Assembly: GCF_025398035.1 (NCBI RefSeq) | Contig: NZ_CP104558.1 | Coordinates: forward strand, 2,108,001 to 2,172,000 | DNA: 64,000 bases | Source of the DNA: Rossellomorea vietnamensis | GTDB taxonomy: Bacteria > Bacillota > Bacilli > Bacillales > Bacillaceae_B | Reading direction: 5' to 3' | Shown: one piece after another, positions 34,615 to 42,210 of the stretch | Position numbering within the stretch: position 1 is the first letter of the stretch | Layout of the letters: each line of letters starts with the position of its first letter | The notes under the pieces: model-generated | The model's database searches: none | What the model was told of the DNA's origin: nothing | Seen by the model: only the letters and a program-made list of their open reading frames with translations | Made by a program: the position numbers and the translations under genes

Positions 34615-35058
34615 TCACCCGCCGGTATATACACTTGCACATGTCCCTGCCGCCGGTTCGTAGTAACAATGCTGTTTGAATTGCCCGGCAAACGGCTGAT
34701 CGTACCATGTCGGGGGACACGGGGCATAAGGATTAAAGTACCAAAGGGCAAATTTCGCCGGGTGCTGGGCCCAATAATCCAGATTCTTTTTGGCCAGTTT
34801 TTTCTCGACCGACCTTGCCCGGTTATAGAAAAGATTCCCTTTTTGGACGGCTTCAAATGAATAGTTCCCACCCTGGACCTGGAAGATGACCTGCCGGATG
34901 GTTCTTACTTGTTTGAAGTCCAAACATTCCGCCTTCGCACGGTTTACGATGACATTGCCCACGTACAGCATACCTTGTTTCCCTTCGCCTTCCGCTTCCG
35001 CTCTCATCATCCTCGCCATCAAGGCCACATCGGCATCGGTGTATTTGACTCTTGGCAT
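34615..35058 (-). CDS. cwlJ: Spore cortex-lytic cell wall hydrolase CwlJ
   Basis: A 147-residue cell wall hydrolase of the SleB/CwlJ family that degrades spore cortex peptidoglycan during germination and sits in the spore coat. The sequence closely follows Bacillus subtilis CwlJ: LMARMMRAEAEGEGKQGML, FYNRARSVE, PAKFALWYFNPY and CPPTWYDQPF. The catalytic Glu is in RAEAEGEG. There is no signal peptide, as expected for CwlJ. The ATG at 35058 is chosen since the upstream GTG lies inside the ribosome binding site GAGGTGA. The usual partner gerQ is not visible next to it. This gene shows that the host forms spores. Confidence 0.9.
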   Translation of the reverse strand: MPRVKYTDADVALMARMMRAEAEGEGKQGMLYVGNVIVNRAKAECLDFKQVRTIRQVIFQVQGGNYSFEAVQKGNLFYNRARSVEKKLAKKNLDYWAQHPAKFALWYFNPYAPCPPTWYDQPFAGQFKQHCYYEPAAGTCASVYTGG

Positions 35059-35154
35059 TTTACTCACCTCAGAATAGTTTATGAGGAATAACGGGTTTCA
35101 TGTCAGGAATTATTCGAGAAGGTGCAGTCGGATAGGCTTTCAACACCATCTTTC

Positions 35155-36246
35155 TTAAAATCGTTCAAGTTCCTTAAAGAAAATACCGATCCGCTCCTGA
35201 ATCTGGTCCTTCGTCCCGTACCGGATCACTTGCTCACGGCTCAAAGACTCCTGCTTCAGCAGCTGATCATGTTCATGGGTCATGGTGACGAGCTTCAAAT
35301 ACACTTCTACGTTCAGGTCATTCCATTTCTGCTTCGAACCGTTCACATACCCTTCCACGAACCCTTCTGCACTGGCCTTCAATTGTGGGATCAGGAGGTG
35401 GTATTGGTTCTTGCCATGCCGCTTTGTGTTGTGCAGGGAGTGAAACAGGGCCCGGTAGTTGAAAACGTAATTGGCAGCGAGTGATGTTCCCGTATAGAGA
35501 ATCGGGAACGGGTCGATCATCCGCACGCCGCTACTGGTGAAAATCATATTCTCAGGCGACGTATCCTGATTCGTCAGGACGAGCTTTTCCCGTTCAATGG
35601 AGCGGGCGGCAATTAAATTTTCTCCGTTCTTTCTCACTTTTTCCTTATCAAAAGAATAGGAGCTTTCTAGAAGGGACTCCCATTCTTCCTTGTACTCTCC
35701 CGTTTCTTCCCGGATGAAGGCACTTAGGTCCCCTTCGTATAGACCTTTGATTTCTCCACGTTCCCCGACAGTTATGTATCCAATGCCCGGAATCGGTGAA
35801 TTCAGCTCTTCAAGGGCCATGAAGAACTCACCTAGTTCACTTCCATACCGTTTCGATTGGTCCGGGGTCAGTTCGGCAAGCCCGATTGATTTTCCGACAT
35901 AGGATTCGATGGTATAGGTTAACTCGTCGGAAACATGGTAGTTATAATGCTCTGGACACATCCCTTTCCCCGTCCTGTTGGCATGCTCATAAAAGGCCTT
36001 GGTCCCGGCATAATCCGCCGTCAGCTCGTCCTGGTTGAAGACGACCTCTTTTTCATAGGCGATCCTTTTCGGAATGCGGAGGACGAGCTGTTCTGCCTCG
36101 ATTAAGTAAGCGTAGTGCCATGCACCTTCTCCTAATCTGGTGATCTCGGAATCACTTGAGATTTGTTTTAACCCTTCGTTTTTAAGAGCTTGGTTGATGA
36201 TCTCCTGTTCTGTATGTGCTGTGGTTGTTAGAAATGGCTTTAACAT
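35155..36246 (-). CDS. APH-like kinase fold protein with altered catalytic motif
   Basis: A 363-residue protein with the kinase-like fold of aminoglycoside phosphotransferases (RLGEGAWHYAYLIE, then LVLRIPKR). The catalytic loop reads LVLTNQDTSPENMIF: Asn-Gln-Asp replaces the usual His-Gly-Asp, but the Asp and downstream Asn remain. The metal-binding motif is VRMIDPFPIL, in which DP replaces DFG/DW. It may be active with changed specificity or act as a pseudo-kinase. Its start overlaps the Nudix gene end by 7 bp, so they are coupled. Confidence 0.7.
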   Translation of the reverse strand: MLKPFLTTTAHTEQEIINQALKNEGLKQISSDSEITRLGEGAWHYAYLIEAEQLVLRIPKRIAYEKEVVFNQDELTADYAGTKAFYEHANRTGKGMCPEHYNYHVSDELTYTIESYVGKSIGLAELTPDQSKRYGSELGEFFMALEELNSPIPGIGYITVGERGEIKGLYEGDLSAFIREETGEYKEEWESLLESSYSFDKEKVRKNGENLIAARSIEREKLVLTNQDTSPENMIFTSSGVRMIDPFPILYTGTSLAANYVFNYRALFHSLHNTKRHGKNQYHLLIPQLKASAEGFVEGYVNGSKQKWNDLNVEVYLKLVTMTHEHDQLLKQESLSREQVIRYGTKDQIQERIGIFFKELERF

Positions 36247-36764
36247 TTTTTCTCCTTTTTCACTTCATTATTTTCCATGTTGATGCTATGTTCATAATTT
36301 TTTTGTTTGGCTTGTATACCGATTTCCTCATTCAGCTTCCACACTTCCTCTATTCCCCAGTAATGATGCTCATGTATCAGGAGCCTTTTCGCATCCTTAC
36401 GATCCATCCACACTGGAGCATGCTCATCTTCCATTGGTTCCAACATCTTTTCATTCAGCTCAACCAGATAAAAGTGTCCTTCACCAAGGAGTGGGTCTCC
36501 CTTTCTTGAAAAAAAGTAGTACATGGCATGTCCGATATAAGAACCAATCGATACACAGTAACCTGTCTCCTCCATCATTTCTCTTTCCAGGCACTCTACA
36601 TGACTTTCATTCTCTTTGATGCCGCCACCAGGTAGAAAGTGATGCCCTATCTCGTTTCGAAACGTCAGGATTTTGTCTTTTTCTTGATGAAAGATGACGG
36701 CATAGACACCTGTTCTCTTTCGATAATCCAATCCAGGAACTTTTTCACCGAATACTTTTTTCAC
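36240..36764 (-). CDS. Nudix hydrolase
   Basis: A 174-residue Nudix protein with the box GGIKENESHVECLEREMMEE followed by TGY, which fits the consensus GX5EX7REUXEEXGU. There is a HFLPGGG strand before it and a long basic C-terminus (NNEVKKEKKC). The substrate is unknown. It overlaps the kinase-like gene by 7 bp, so both may act on one pathway, but that is inferred. Confidence 0.83.
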   Translation of the reverse strand: MKKVFGEKVPGLDYRKRTGVYAVIFHQEKDKILTFRNEIGHHFLPGGGIKENESHVECLEREMMEETGYCVSIGSYIGHAMYYFFSRKGDPLLGEGHFYLVELNEKMLEPMEDEHAPVWMDRKDAKRLLIHEHHYWGIEEVWKLNEEIGIQAKQKNYEHSINMENNEVKKEKKC

Positions 36765-36838
36765 TTATCCGCCCTCTTTGTTTAAACAAATTGTAATCCT
36801 AAACCAATTATTCCAAATTAACGCAATATTCTCAACCC

Positions 36839-36878
36839 AAAAAGAGGAATGACCCGGTTATGGATCATTCCTCTTTTT
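36839..36878. terminator. Intrinsic terminator
   Basis: Arms 36839-36852 and 36864-36878 (AAAGAGGAATGA core) form a 13-14 bp stem. It lies just downstream of the minus-strand 36881-37618 gene, with T-rich sequence on the minus strand. Confidence 0.85.
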
Positions 36879-36880
36879 TC

Positions 36881-37618
36881 TTAAAACTCGCCCTGATTAA
36901 TCTGATACTGGTCAAGCAACTGCATATGTTGCTCCCGTACATTCCCTTTGTAGTAACTTGAGTTGTTTGTACTGTTTTTCCATTCGACTTGATTGTTATT
37001 CGCATCAAGTGGTATCCAGCCGAACCGGGAGTGTATTCCCATATTGATGTTATCGCCGAAGAGTGGGTCAGGAGCATCACTGCCATCTGATAAAGTCAAT
37101 GCGTCTCCCCATTCTCCGGGAACCTTCATGGCCCCGTAGGAGTTGCCTGTCAAAGAGGCTTCAGTCTTCATCAAGATACCGGGAACATAATGCTGTTGTT
37201 CTCCGCTACTGGAGAAACCCCTTTCCCTCGTGAAATAATACTGCAATGTTTGAATGTCACTGCCGTGGTTGATGTTCCAGACGATATAGAAGCTTGACGG
37301 ATCATTCCCGTCGAGCATCCATACCTTTGGCTCCCCGTCGGTCCGGATGCTAATTACCTTCCAGCCGGTCAGATGTCTCTCCCAATAGCTAACACCATAT
37401 TGCTCCCTATCTGAAATGAAAGGTGCCACCCCGTGACCATCATCGAGCTTCAGAAAATCCTGTATTTCAACGGCTTGTGCATTCTGAAGGGAGGAATTAA
37501 TCTGTGACAGTATTTCTTCATTTTTCGGACGTGAATCTGTTTTCCCTACATACAGCCAATAGAAGGCAAATAACCCTACGATAAGGACTCCCCCAGCCAG
37601 GATGCTTCTCTTCTTCAT
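36881..37618 (-). CDS. Membrane-anchored hypothetical protein
   Basis: A 245-residue protein with a single N-terminal membrane anchor (about 5-26) and a soluble extracytoplasmic domain. The domain is rich in aromatic residues (YGVSYWERHLTGWKVISIRT). No known motif is recognised. Its ATG overlaps the stop of the upstream membrane-protein gene, and both products have aromatic-rich domains beyond the membrane, so they may form one complex. Confidence 0.6.
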   Translation of the reverse strand: MKKRSILAGGVLIVGLFAFYWLYVGKTDSRPKNEEILSQINSSLQNAQAVEIQDFLKLDDGHGVAPFISDREQYGVSYWERHLTGWKVISIRTDGEPKVWMLDGNDPSSFYIVWNINHGSDIQTLQYYFTRERGFSSSGEQQHYVPGILMKTEASLTGNSYGAMKVPGEWGDALTLSDGSDAPDPLFGDNINMGIHSRFGWIPLDANNNQVEWKNSTNNSSYYKGNVREQHMQLLDQYQINQGEF

Positions 37619-38355
37619 CGTTTTGCCTCCTTCAGCACCGTTTCAGGGAAGTGGTAATAATACTGAGTCTTTCGGGTTGAGATGAGGATCCCTTTCCCGT
37701 CCTGTTCTACATAGATATCCGGATCGAGACCGCTTCCCCATTTCGGCTTAGTGCCGACCAACTGAAACGGAAAGCGTTCGTGATTCGAATAACGGCCGCC
37801 TGCTTCATCAAACCATTGCCAACTTTCAAATTCGACCTGCTCCACATCAGAAAGCTGCTTCTTCAGTTCCTCCTGATCTAAGGTCCGTCCCTCACCAGAT
37901 GGATGGATGACATTGACGGAAGCTTCTTTGGTGCCTGATATGTAGGTGGAGAGATGGTTTTCTGGATAGAGAAGTGATTGGACCGGGATGGTGAGCAAGG
38001 TTCCTGCCAGGAAGATGAAGTTGGCCAGGAATCCGATCCAGGCAAACCGGCGATAGGTATCCCAGCGATCTTCTTTTCGATTAAGAACAGCGTATAAGAT
38101 CCACACACCAAGTGGCAGGATTGGAATTTTCACAAAGGTATGAAACCATTCCATGTTGATGGTAAAGGAAAACAGGCCGACAAAAATGGCGAGGATGACT
38201 TTCCACACCTTTGGTTTGGGTGAAAGCTTTTTATACACTCTAAATGCAAGAAAGCCAATGAGCGCCCATTCTATGATGGACATCACGGTCGACACGATGC
38301 TAAATGAATAATCGATATTAATGATGGATATCACCCCTTTTTCTCTATACATCAT
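37615..38355 (-). CDS. Three- to four-TM membrane protein, uncertain start
   Basis: About 236-246 residues with membrane segments at about 18-40, 48-68, 75-90 and 100-125, then a soluble tail (LDQEELKKQLSDVEQVEFES). The start is unclear. The ATG at 38353-38355 overlaps a seven-codon upstream frame (38352-38375) that has a strong GGGAGG site. A second good ribosome binding site (AAAGGGGTGA) within the frame points to an ATC at 38323-38325, giving a natural-looking MINIDYSFS N-terminus. It is coupled (ATGA) to the next gene. The function is unknown. Confidence 0.55.
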   Translation of the reverse strand: MMYREKGVISIINIDYSFSIVSTVMSIIEWALIGFLAFRVYKKLSPKPKVWKVILAIFVGLFSFTINMEWFHTFVKIPILPLGVWILYAVLNRKEDRWDTYRRFAWIGFLANFIFLAGTLLTIPVQSLLYPENHLSTYISGTKEASVNVIHPSGEGRTLDQEELKKQLSDVEQVEFESWQWFDEAGGRYSNHERFPFQLVGTKPKWGSGLDPDIYVEQDGKGILISTRKTQYYYHFPETVLKEAKR

Positions 38356-38375
38356 ATTTTACCATCTATACCCAT
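38352..38375 (-). CDS. Possible seven-codon upstream leader frame
   Basis: ATG GGT ATA GAT GGT AAA ATA TGA follows a strong GGGAGG site (38384-38389) by eight bases. Its stop overlaps the ATG of the downstream membrane-protein gene. It may serve translational coupling. It is too short to judge by composition. Confidence 0.25.
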   Translation of the reverse strand: MGIDGKI

Positions 38376-38407
38376 ATACTGGTCCTCCCGATTTTACATA
38401 AAAAAAA

Positions 38408-38433
38408 GAATGACCATCCAACGATGATCATTC
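38408..38433 (-). terminator. Terminator of yhfK-like gene
   Basis: Arms 38408-38418 and 38423-38433 form an 11-bp stem with a 4-base loop, followed on the minus strand by seven T residues. Confidence 0.85.
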
Positions 38434-38444
38434 CTTCCTCTTAT

Positions 38445-39086
38445 TTATACGTTTTTAACGGCTTCTTCTATTCCAGTGCTACCAGAAATAAGATCGAATC
38501 CTTTATTAAACGTGCTCGCTTCCGTCAACGATGCCACAATGGTTCTTGCCACATCTTCACGCGGAATGGAACCTCTTTCAAGATTCTCAGCCGCCGATAC
38601 TTTGCCGGTGCCTTCTTCGTTCAGCAATCCACCCGGACGGATGATCGTATAGGTAAGTCCACTGTCCTCAAGTGCACGGTCCGCGAAGTGCTTCGCCACA
38701 TAATAAGGCTTCAGGGAGTAGTTCCAGTTCTCACGGTGATGAGCCTGCAGCGCACTCACGATGATGAAGCGTTCGATTCCAGCCTCTTTTGCAGCCTCCA
38801 TCGTTTTCACCGCTCCGTCAAGATCGATGAGGAGGGTCTTGTCTGAACCCGTGCTGCCACCTGATCCTGCAGAGAATACGACGGCATCGGCTCCCTTCAA
38901 TCCATTTGAGATTTGCTCAACCGTGCCTTCTAAATCAACCAGTGCAGCCTCCACGCCTTCTTGTTCAAACGACTGTACCTGTTCTTCTTTCCTCACAATG
39001 GCTCTCGGAGTATGTCCGTCTTCCTTCAAGAATCCGACCACTTGCTTCCCGATCTGTCCATTTGCTCCAACAACTGCTACGTTCAT
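38445..39086 (-). CDS. yhfK: NAD(P)-binding SDR-like oxidoreductase YhfK
   Basis: A 213-residue atypical short-chain dehydrogenase. The NAD(P)-binding GANGQIGKQVV motif is at the N-terminus, with a Y-x3-K pair in PYYVAKHFAD and the IRPGGLLNEEGTG segment. The sequence follows B. subtilis YhfK along its whole length (SAGSGGSTGSDKTLL, SALQAHHRENWN). It has neither a regulator nor an operon partner nearby. It is related to NmrA-like and NAD(P)H-binding proteins; its substrate is unknown. Confidence 0.82.
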   Translation of the reverse strand: MNVAVVGANGQIGKQVVGFLKEDGHTPRAIVRKEEQVQSFEQEGVEAALVDLEGTVEQISNGLKGADAVVFSAGSGGSTGSDKTLLIDLDGAVKTMEAAKEAGIERFIIVSALQAHHRENWNYSLKPYYVAKHFADRALEDSGLTYTIIRPGGLLNEEGTGKVSAAENLERGSIPREDVARTIVASLTEASTFNKGFDLISGSTGIEEAVKNV

Positions 39087-39285
39087 AACCTCATCTCCTT
39101 ATTCCGATAATTTTAGTGTGAATTCATCATCACATGTTTGCTAGGGTGATGACAAATCATCTGTTTGGTGTGTGCTCATATAATGTATCCGAAATGGGGA
39201 GTTTCAAAACACAGATGAGCACCTTTGGAAGTGAAGCATAAAAGATCCATCCTTGGGTATGTATACATCAAAAGGGAGTGGTACT

Positions 39286-39582
39286 GTGATCACAGCATAT
39301 TTCTTAATTGTCATAATCGCCGTCTCATTAATGGTGTTGCCTTCTTTGCCGTATTCAGAATGGGCAATCTTCACGGTCTTGTTCTCTGTTTTTGTTTTTG
39401 GCATGAGGTATCTGACCAAAATGAAGAATCTACTGATTTCCACCTCTATCGCGTTCATCTTTGCCATCGCCACAGTTTATAGTTTGAACAAATTCACTTC
39501 TATTGAAATCCCATACTTTTTTATCTTCTATGTAGGGATAGTCAACATCATATTTGCAGCTATCATAAGAAAAAACGAATAG
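39286..39582 (+). CDS. Small three-TM membrane protein
   Basis: The GTG at 39286 is chosen since AAGGGAGTGG precedes it; the ATG at 39253 is less well placed. The 98-residue product is almost entirely hydrophobic, with segments at about 2-20, 26-40, 48-66 and 73-93 and an RKNE end. It is a single gene divergent from yhfK. The family is not recognised. Confidence 0.5.
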   Translation: MITAYFLIVIIAVSLMVLPSLPYSEWAIFTVLFSVFVFGMRYLTKMKNLLISTSIAFIFAIATVYSLNKFTSIEIPYFFIFYVGIVNIIFAAIIRKNE

Positions 39583-39716
39583 AAGAGTGATAGATCCGGA
39601 GCGGAGATATTAATTTGTATGAGAACAGGTAACGAACGGAAAGATCTTTTCAAATTAGAGAGTATTATAGACTTTTGAAGAGTGGATAGATGTTTAGAAG
39701 GACGTCGGTGGACTGG

Positions 39717-39790
39717 AATTGCGTCGTTTTTTTATTAATTGCGTCATTTTCAGATTTATTGCGTCGTTTTCACGATAATTGCGTCATTTA
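39717..39790. repeat. Four-copy 20-bp-period GCGTCR array
   Basis: The unit ATTGCGTC(G/A)TTT occurs with its GCGTC core at 39721, 39741, 39761 and 39781, an exact 20-base period. The base after GCGTC alternates G, A, G, A. It lies between the 39286 membrane gene and the terminator of the HAD gene, with no coding potential. Spacers are only about 10 bases, so it is not a CRISPR array. Confidence 0.85.
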
Positions 39791-39811
39791 CCAAAATCAC
39801 CCATAAAAAGA

Positions 39812-39837
39812 ACCATCAAGGTCCGTCCCTCAATGGT
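39812..39837 (-). terminator. Terminator of HAD gene
   Basis: Arms 39812-39821 and 39828-39837 form a 10-bp stem with two G-T pairs, followed on the minus strand by TTCTTTTTA. It contains the 14-mer AAGGTCCGTCCCTC that recurs at 46141. Confidence 0.75.
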
Positions 39838-39845
39838 CTCCATCC

Positions 39846-40466
39846 TTAAATAATCTTATACAATTCTTCCACACTCGTCACGACGTAATCAGCGTGAGGA
39901 TTTTCTACCATCTCATCTGCAAAGTAGCAGGAACTGATTCCGGCATTTTTCCCCGATTCGAGATCCAGATCCCGGTCGCCGATCATGATCGCTTCTGATG
40001 GCTCGATATCATGTGTGCGGATCAGATGCTGAATGGCATTAGGACTCGGCTTTCTTTCAAATCCGTGTTCGGAGGTGATGAAATCAGAGAAGTAACCCGT
40101 CAGCCCGTAGCTCTCCAGCATCGTAATGGAAGACTGACCTCTGTGGGTGTACAGGTAATTCCTGCGCCCCGATTCATGAATATACTTACATATTTCAGCG
40201 ATTCCTTCAAAGGGCTTGGAAAAATCGAACTCGATTTCTTTTCTGCGGGTATTGTAAGCTGCGATAAACTCGTCCCCAATCCCATATTTTTCACCATAGT
40301 GTTTAAAAGTGTGAGTCATCGATACCTTCATTTGTTTCATGATGTCCTCTAACGGTTCCTCGATCCCCTTGCTGTCCAACGTGTCTTTAAAGGCTCCCGC
40401 CATCACGGGATATGTATCAAAAAGAGTGCCGTCAAAGTCCCACATGATATGCTTGTACATGTCCAA
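39846..40466 (-). CDS. HAD family phosphatase
   Basis: A 206-residue HAD-IA hydrolase of the phosphoglycolate phosphatase type. Motif I is WDFDGTLFDT (Asp10, Asp12), motif II is YTHRGQSS, motif III Lys is in ERKPSP and motif IV is MIGDRDLDLE. A helical cap (about 17-85) lies between motifs I and II. The substrate is a small phospho-compound that I cannot specify. It stands as a single gene between a repeat array and the divergent CPBP gene. Confidence 0.85.
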   Translation of the reverse strand: MDMYKHIMWDFDGTLFDTYPVMAGAFKDTLDSKGIEEPLEDIMKQMKVSMTHTFKHYGEKYGIGDEFIAAYNTRRKEIEFDFSKPFEGIAEICKYIHESGRRNYLYTHRGQSSITMLESYGLTGYFSDFITSEHGFERKPSPNAIQHLIRTHDIEPSEAIMIGDRDLDLESGKNAGISSCYFADEMVENPHADYVVTSVEELYKII

Positions 40467-40575
40467 TCCCCTCTCTTATGTAAACTATCTTCATCGTACC
40501 ACAATGAAAAATGAACAGATACAAAACAGGAAAATTATGCTAAACTATTTTCATCGATTGCCTTAGGAGGACTAT

Positions 40576-41358
40576 ATGACCCACTCATCGCATACCTTTT
40601 TCCTGATAAGCTCTGCCGCCCTGTTTTTCTCAGGGATCATCCTTCTTTCGTATCGAGCATACGGATGGGGACTGCTATTGATGCTTGGGCTTCTCATCCT
40701 CTATTTATCTGCCAATAACAACCGGACAATCGCTTCCTTATTCCTATTATTCCTAATCGGATTCCTGACCTTCCAATGTGCAACAGACTGGATCAATGGA
40801 TGGGATATCTCAAAAGAAACCAACATCCTTCTCAACAGAAGTTTTCTCATATTCATCCTGGTGACCTTAGCCGTCTCACAATGGATAGCAAAGAAAAAGG
40901 TCCTTCTCTACATGAGATTTCCGGATTGGAGTAAGCGCATCTCCATGCCTTCACACACTATTTCAATGCCGCTTTTTTTGTTGATTGGACTCGCCGGATC
41001 AAGCACCATCTTCATTCCCCTCATCTGGTCGGAGGGGATGAGTGAGATGAAATCATTATTCCTATTCGCAATAGGATTCACCATCCTGAACGCTATACTG
41101 GAAGAACTCATCTGGAGAGGCGTCATGCTGTCGTCATTGATCCGGAATACCTCTGTCATTTACGCCGTCACCGTGACAAGCATTGGATTCGGACTCCTGC
41201 ATCTCTCCATCGGGATCCCGCTCCTCCTCAGTCTTCTATTCTCTTTCGGCGGACTTTTTTACAGCATCGTAGTCTTGAAGACAGATAGCATCTATCCTTC
41301 AATCGCCTTTCATATGGTGATGAACGTGGGGATGGTGTTGAATGGGTGGATAAACTAG
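40576..41358 (+). CDS. CPBP family intramembrane metalloprotease
   Basis: A 260-residue integral membrane protein with about seven to eight TM segments. It carries the CPBP/Abi motifs: EExxxR as E176-E177-L-I-W-R181, His209 in FGLLHLS, and His246 with Asn250 in AFHMVMN. CPBP proteases process membrane or secreted peptides, in some bacteria for bacteriocin immunity or protein maturation. The two genes that follow encode a lipoprotein and a small membrane protein; they may be partners but no direct evidence exists. Confidence 0.85.
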   Translation: MTHSSHTFFLISSAALFFSGIILLSYRAYGWGLLLMLGLLILYLSANNNRTIASLFLLFLIGFLTFQCATDWINGWDISKETNILLNRSFLIFILVTLAVSQWIAKKKVLLYMRFPDWSKRISMPSHTISMPLFLLIGLAGSSTIFIPLIWSEGMSEMKSLFLFAIGFTILNAILEELIWRGVMLSSLIRNTSVIYAVTVTSIGFGLLHLSIGIPLLLSLLFSFGGLFYSIVVLKTDSIYPSIAFHMVMNVGMVLNGWIN

Positions 41359-41392
41359 ACTTACAACCTCAGAAAAGAAAGGATTTGTATGT

Positions 41393-41848
41393 ATGAAACA
41401 TTCTTTAAGGGCTCTCGTCTGTTTATTCCTTATTTTCTTCCTGACAGGATGTATTGGTGAAGACTACGACTTCACTCCCCCGACTGTGACGCTTATGGAG
41501 ACAGACAGCGTCGACTCCGTTGAATTAACCGAAACCAATATTGATTGGCGTGGAGAAAACGGTAAACCATTGGAAAAAGAAACGAAAGAAGTAGTAGACT
41601 TCGCACGGAAACAGAAGGAACTCACCTTCCCATCCGGTCAGCAGGTAGACGTGCTTTTTGACAGTGAAGACTTTGCCGTCGAGGAGTTACGTGCATTCTT
41701 ATGGCTTGGGAATGAAAAGCTGCAGCTGGATATGGAGGAGGACCGTTCCTTCACATTCCCTAAAGGAAGAGGGTCTTACGTACTGGAGATCGACCTTCAA
41801 ACGGATAGAGGCAGTGCGCAGTATGTTGGGAATATTGTCATTCAATAA
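41393..41848 (+). CDS. Lipoprotein, unknown function
   Basis: A 151-residue protein with a type II signal peptide (lipobox FLTGC, Cys at about 20) and a soluble, beta-rich, acidic domain (DSVELTETNIDWRGENGKPL). It lies 34 bp after the CPBP gene. It resembles unannotated Bacillus lipoproteins; no motif can be named. Confidence 0.65.
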   Translation: MKHSLRALVCLFLIFFLTGCIGEDYDFTPPTVTLMETDSVDSVELTETNIDWRGENGKPLEKETKEVVDFARKQKELTFPSGQQVDVLFDSEDFAVEELRAFLWLGNEKLQLDMEEDRSFTFPKGRGSYVLEIDLQTDRGSAQYVGNIVIQ

Positions 41849-41865
41849 ATACGGAGGTGAAAAGC

Positions 41866-42060
41866 ATGGAACTCTTTATTATTTTCATAAGTGTCATCAT
41901 CCTCATCGTGTTTCTATTTATCTTTTATATCATAGTGGAACGGGCCGTTCGGGAAGGCATTAATAACTCCGTAATCGGCAGGTATCTCGAAGAAAAGCAT
42001 GGAATCAAAGAACCACAGGGGGATGAAGATTTGTACGACGATACGTTCAAGGGAGAATGA
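41866..42060 (+). CDS. Small membrane-anchored protein (64 aa)
   Basis: The ATG at 41866 is chosen because the upstream GTG lies inside the ribosome binding site GGAGGTG. A strongly hydrophobic N-terminal helix (LFIIFISVIILIVFLFIFYI) is followed by an amphipathic segment (ERAVREGINNSVIGRYL) and an acidic tail. It follows the lipoprotein gene by 17 bp, so it is the third gene of the CPBP operon. The function is unknown. Confidence 0.55.
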   Translation: MELFIIFISVIILIVFLFIFYIIVERAVREGINNSVIGRYLEEKHGIKEPQGDEDLYDDTFKGE

Positions 42061-42210
42061 TGGTTGTTTGGGATGAGAGTGGAAGAAACGCAGATTTTGG
42101 TCTAGTGTGCGATCTTGAATTTGTTGGGGGAGTAGAGATTTCACTGGACGCTGAGCATCCTCCATCACATTCCCCCTCCTCTCCCATTCCTCAAAAAAAC
42201 AAATTTCCTT

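Noticed and set aside
39717-39790. CRISPR array
   Set aside because: The repeat unit is about 10 bases with 10-base spacers and only four copies; no cas genes are present.
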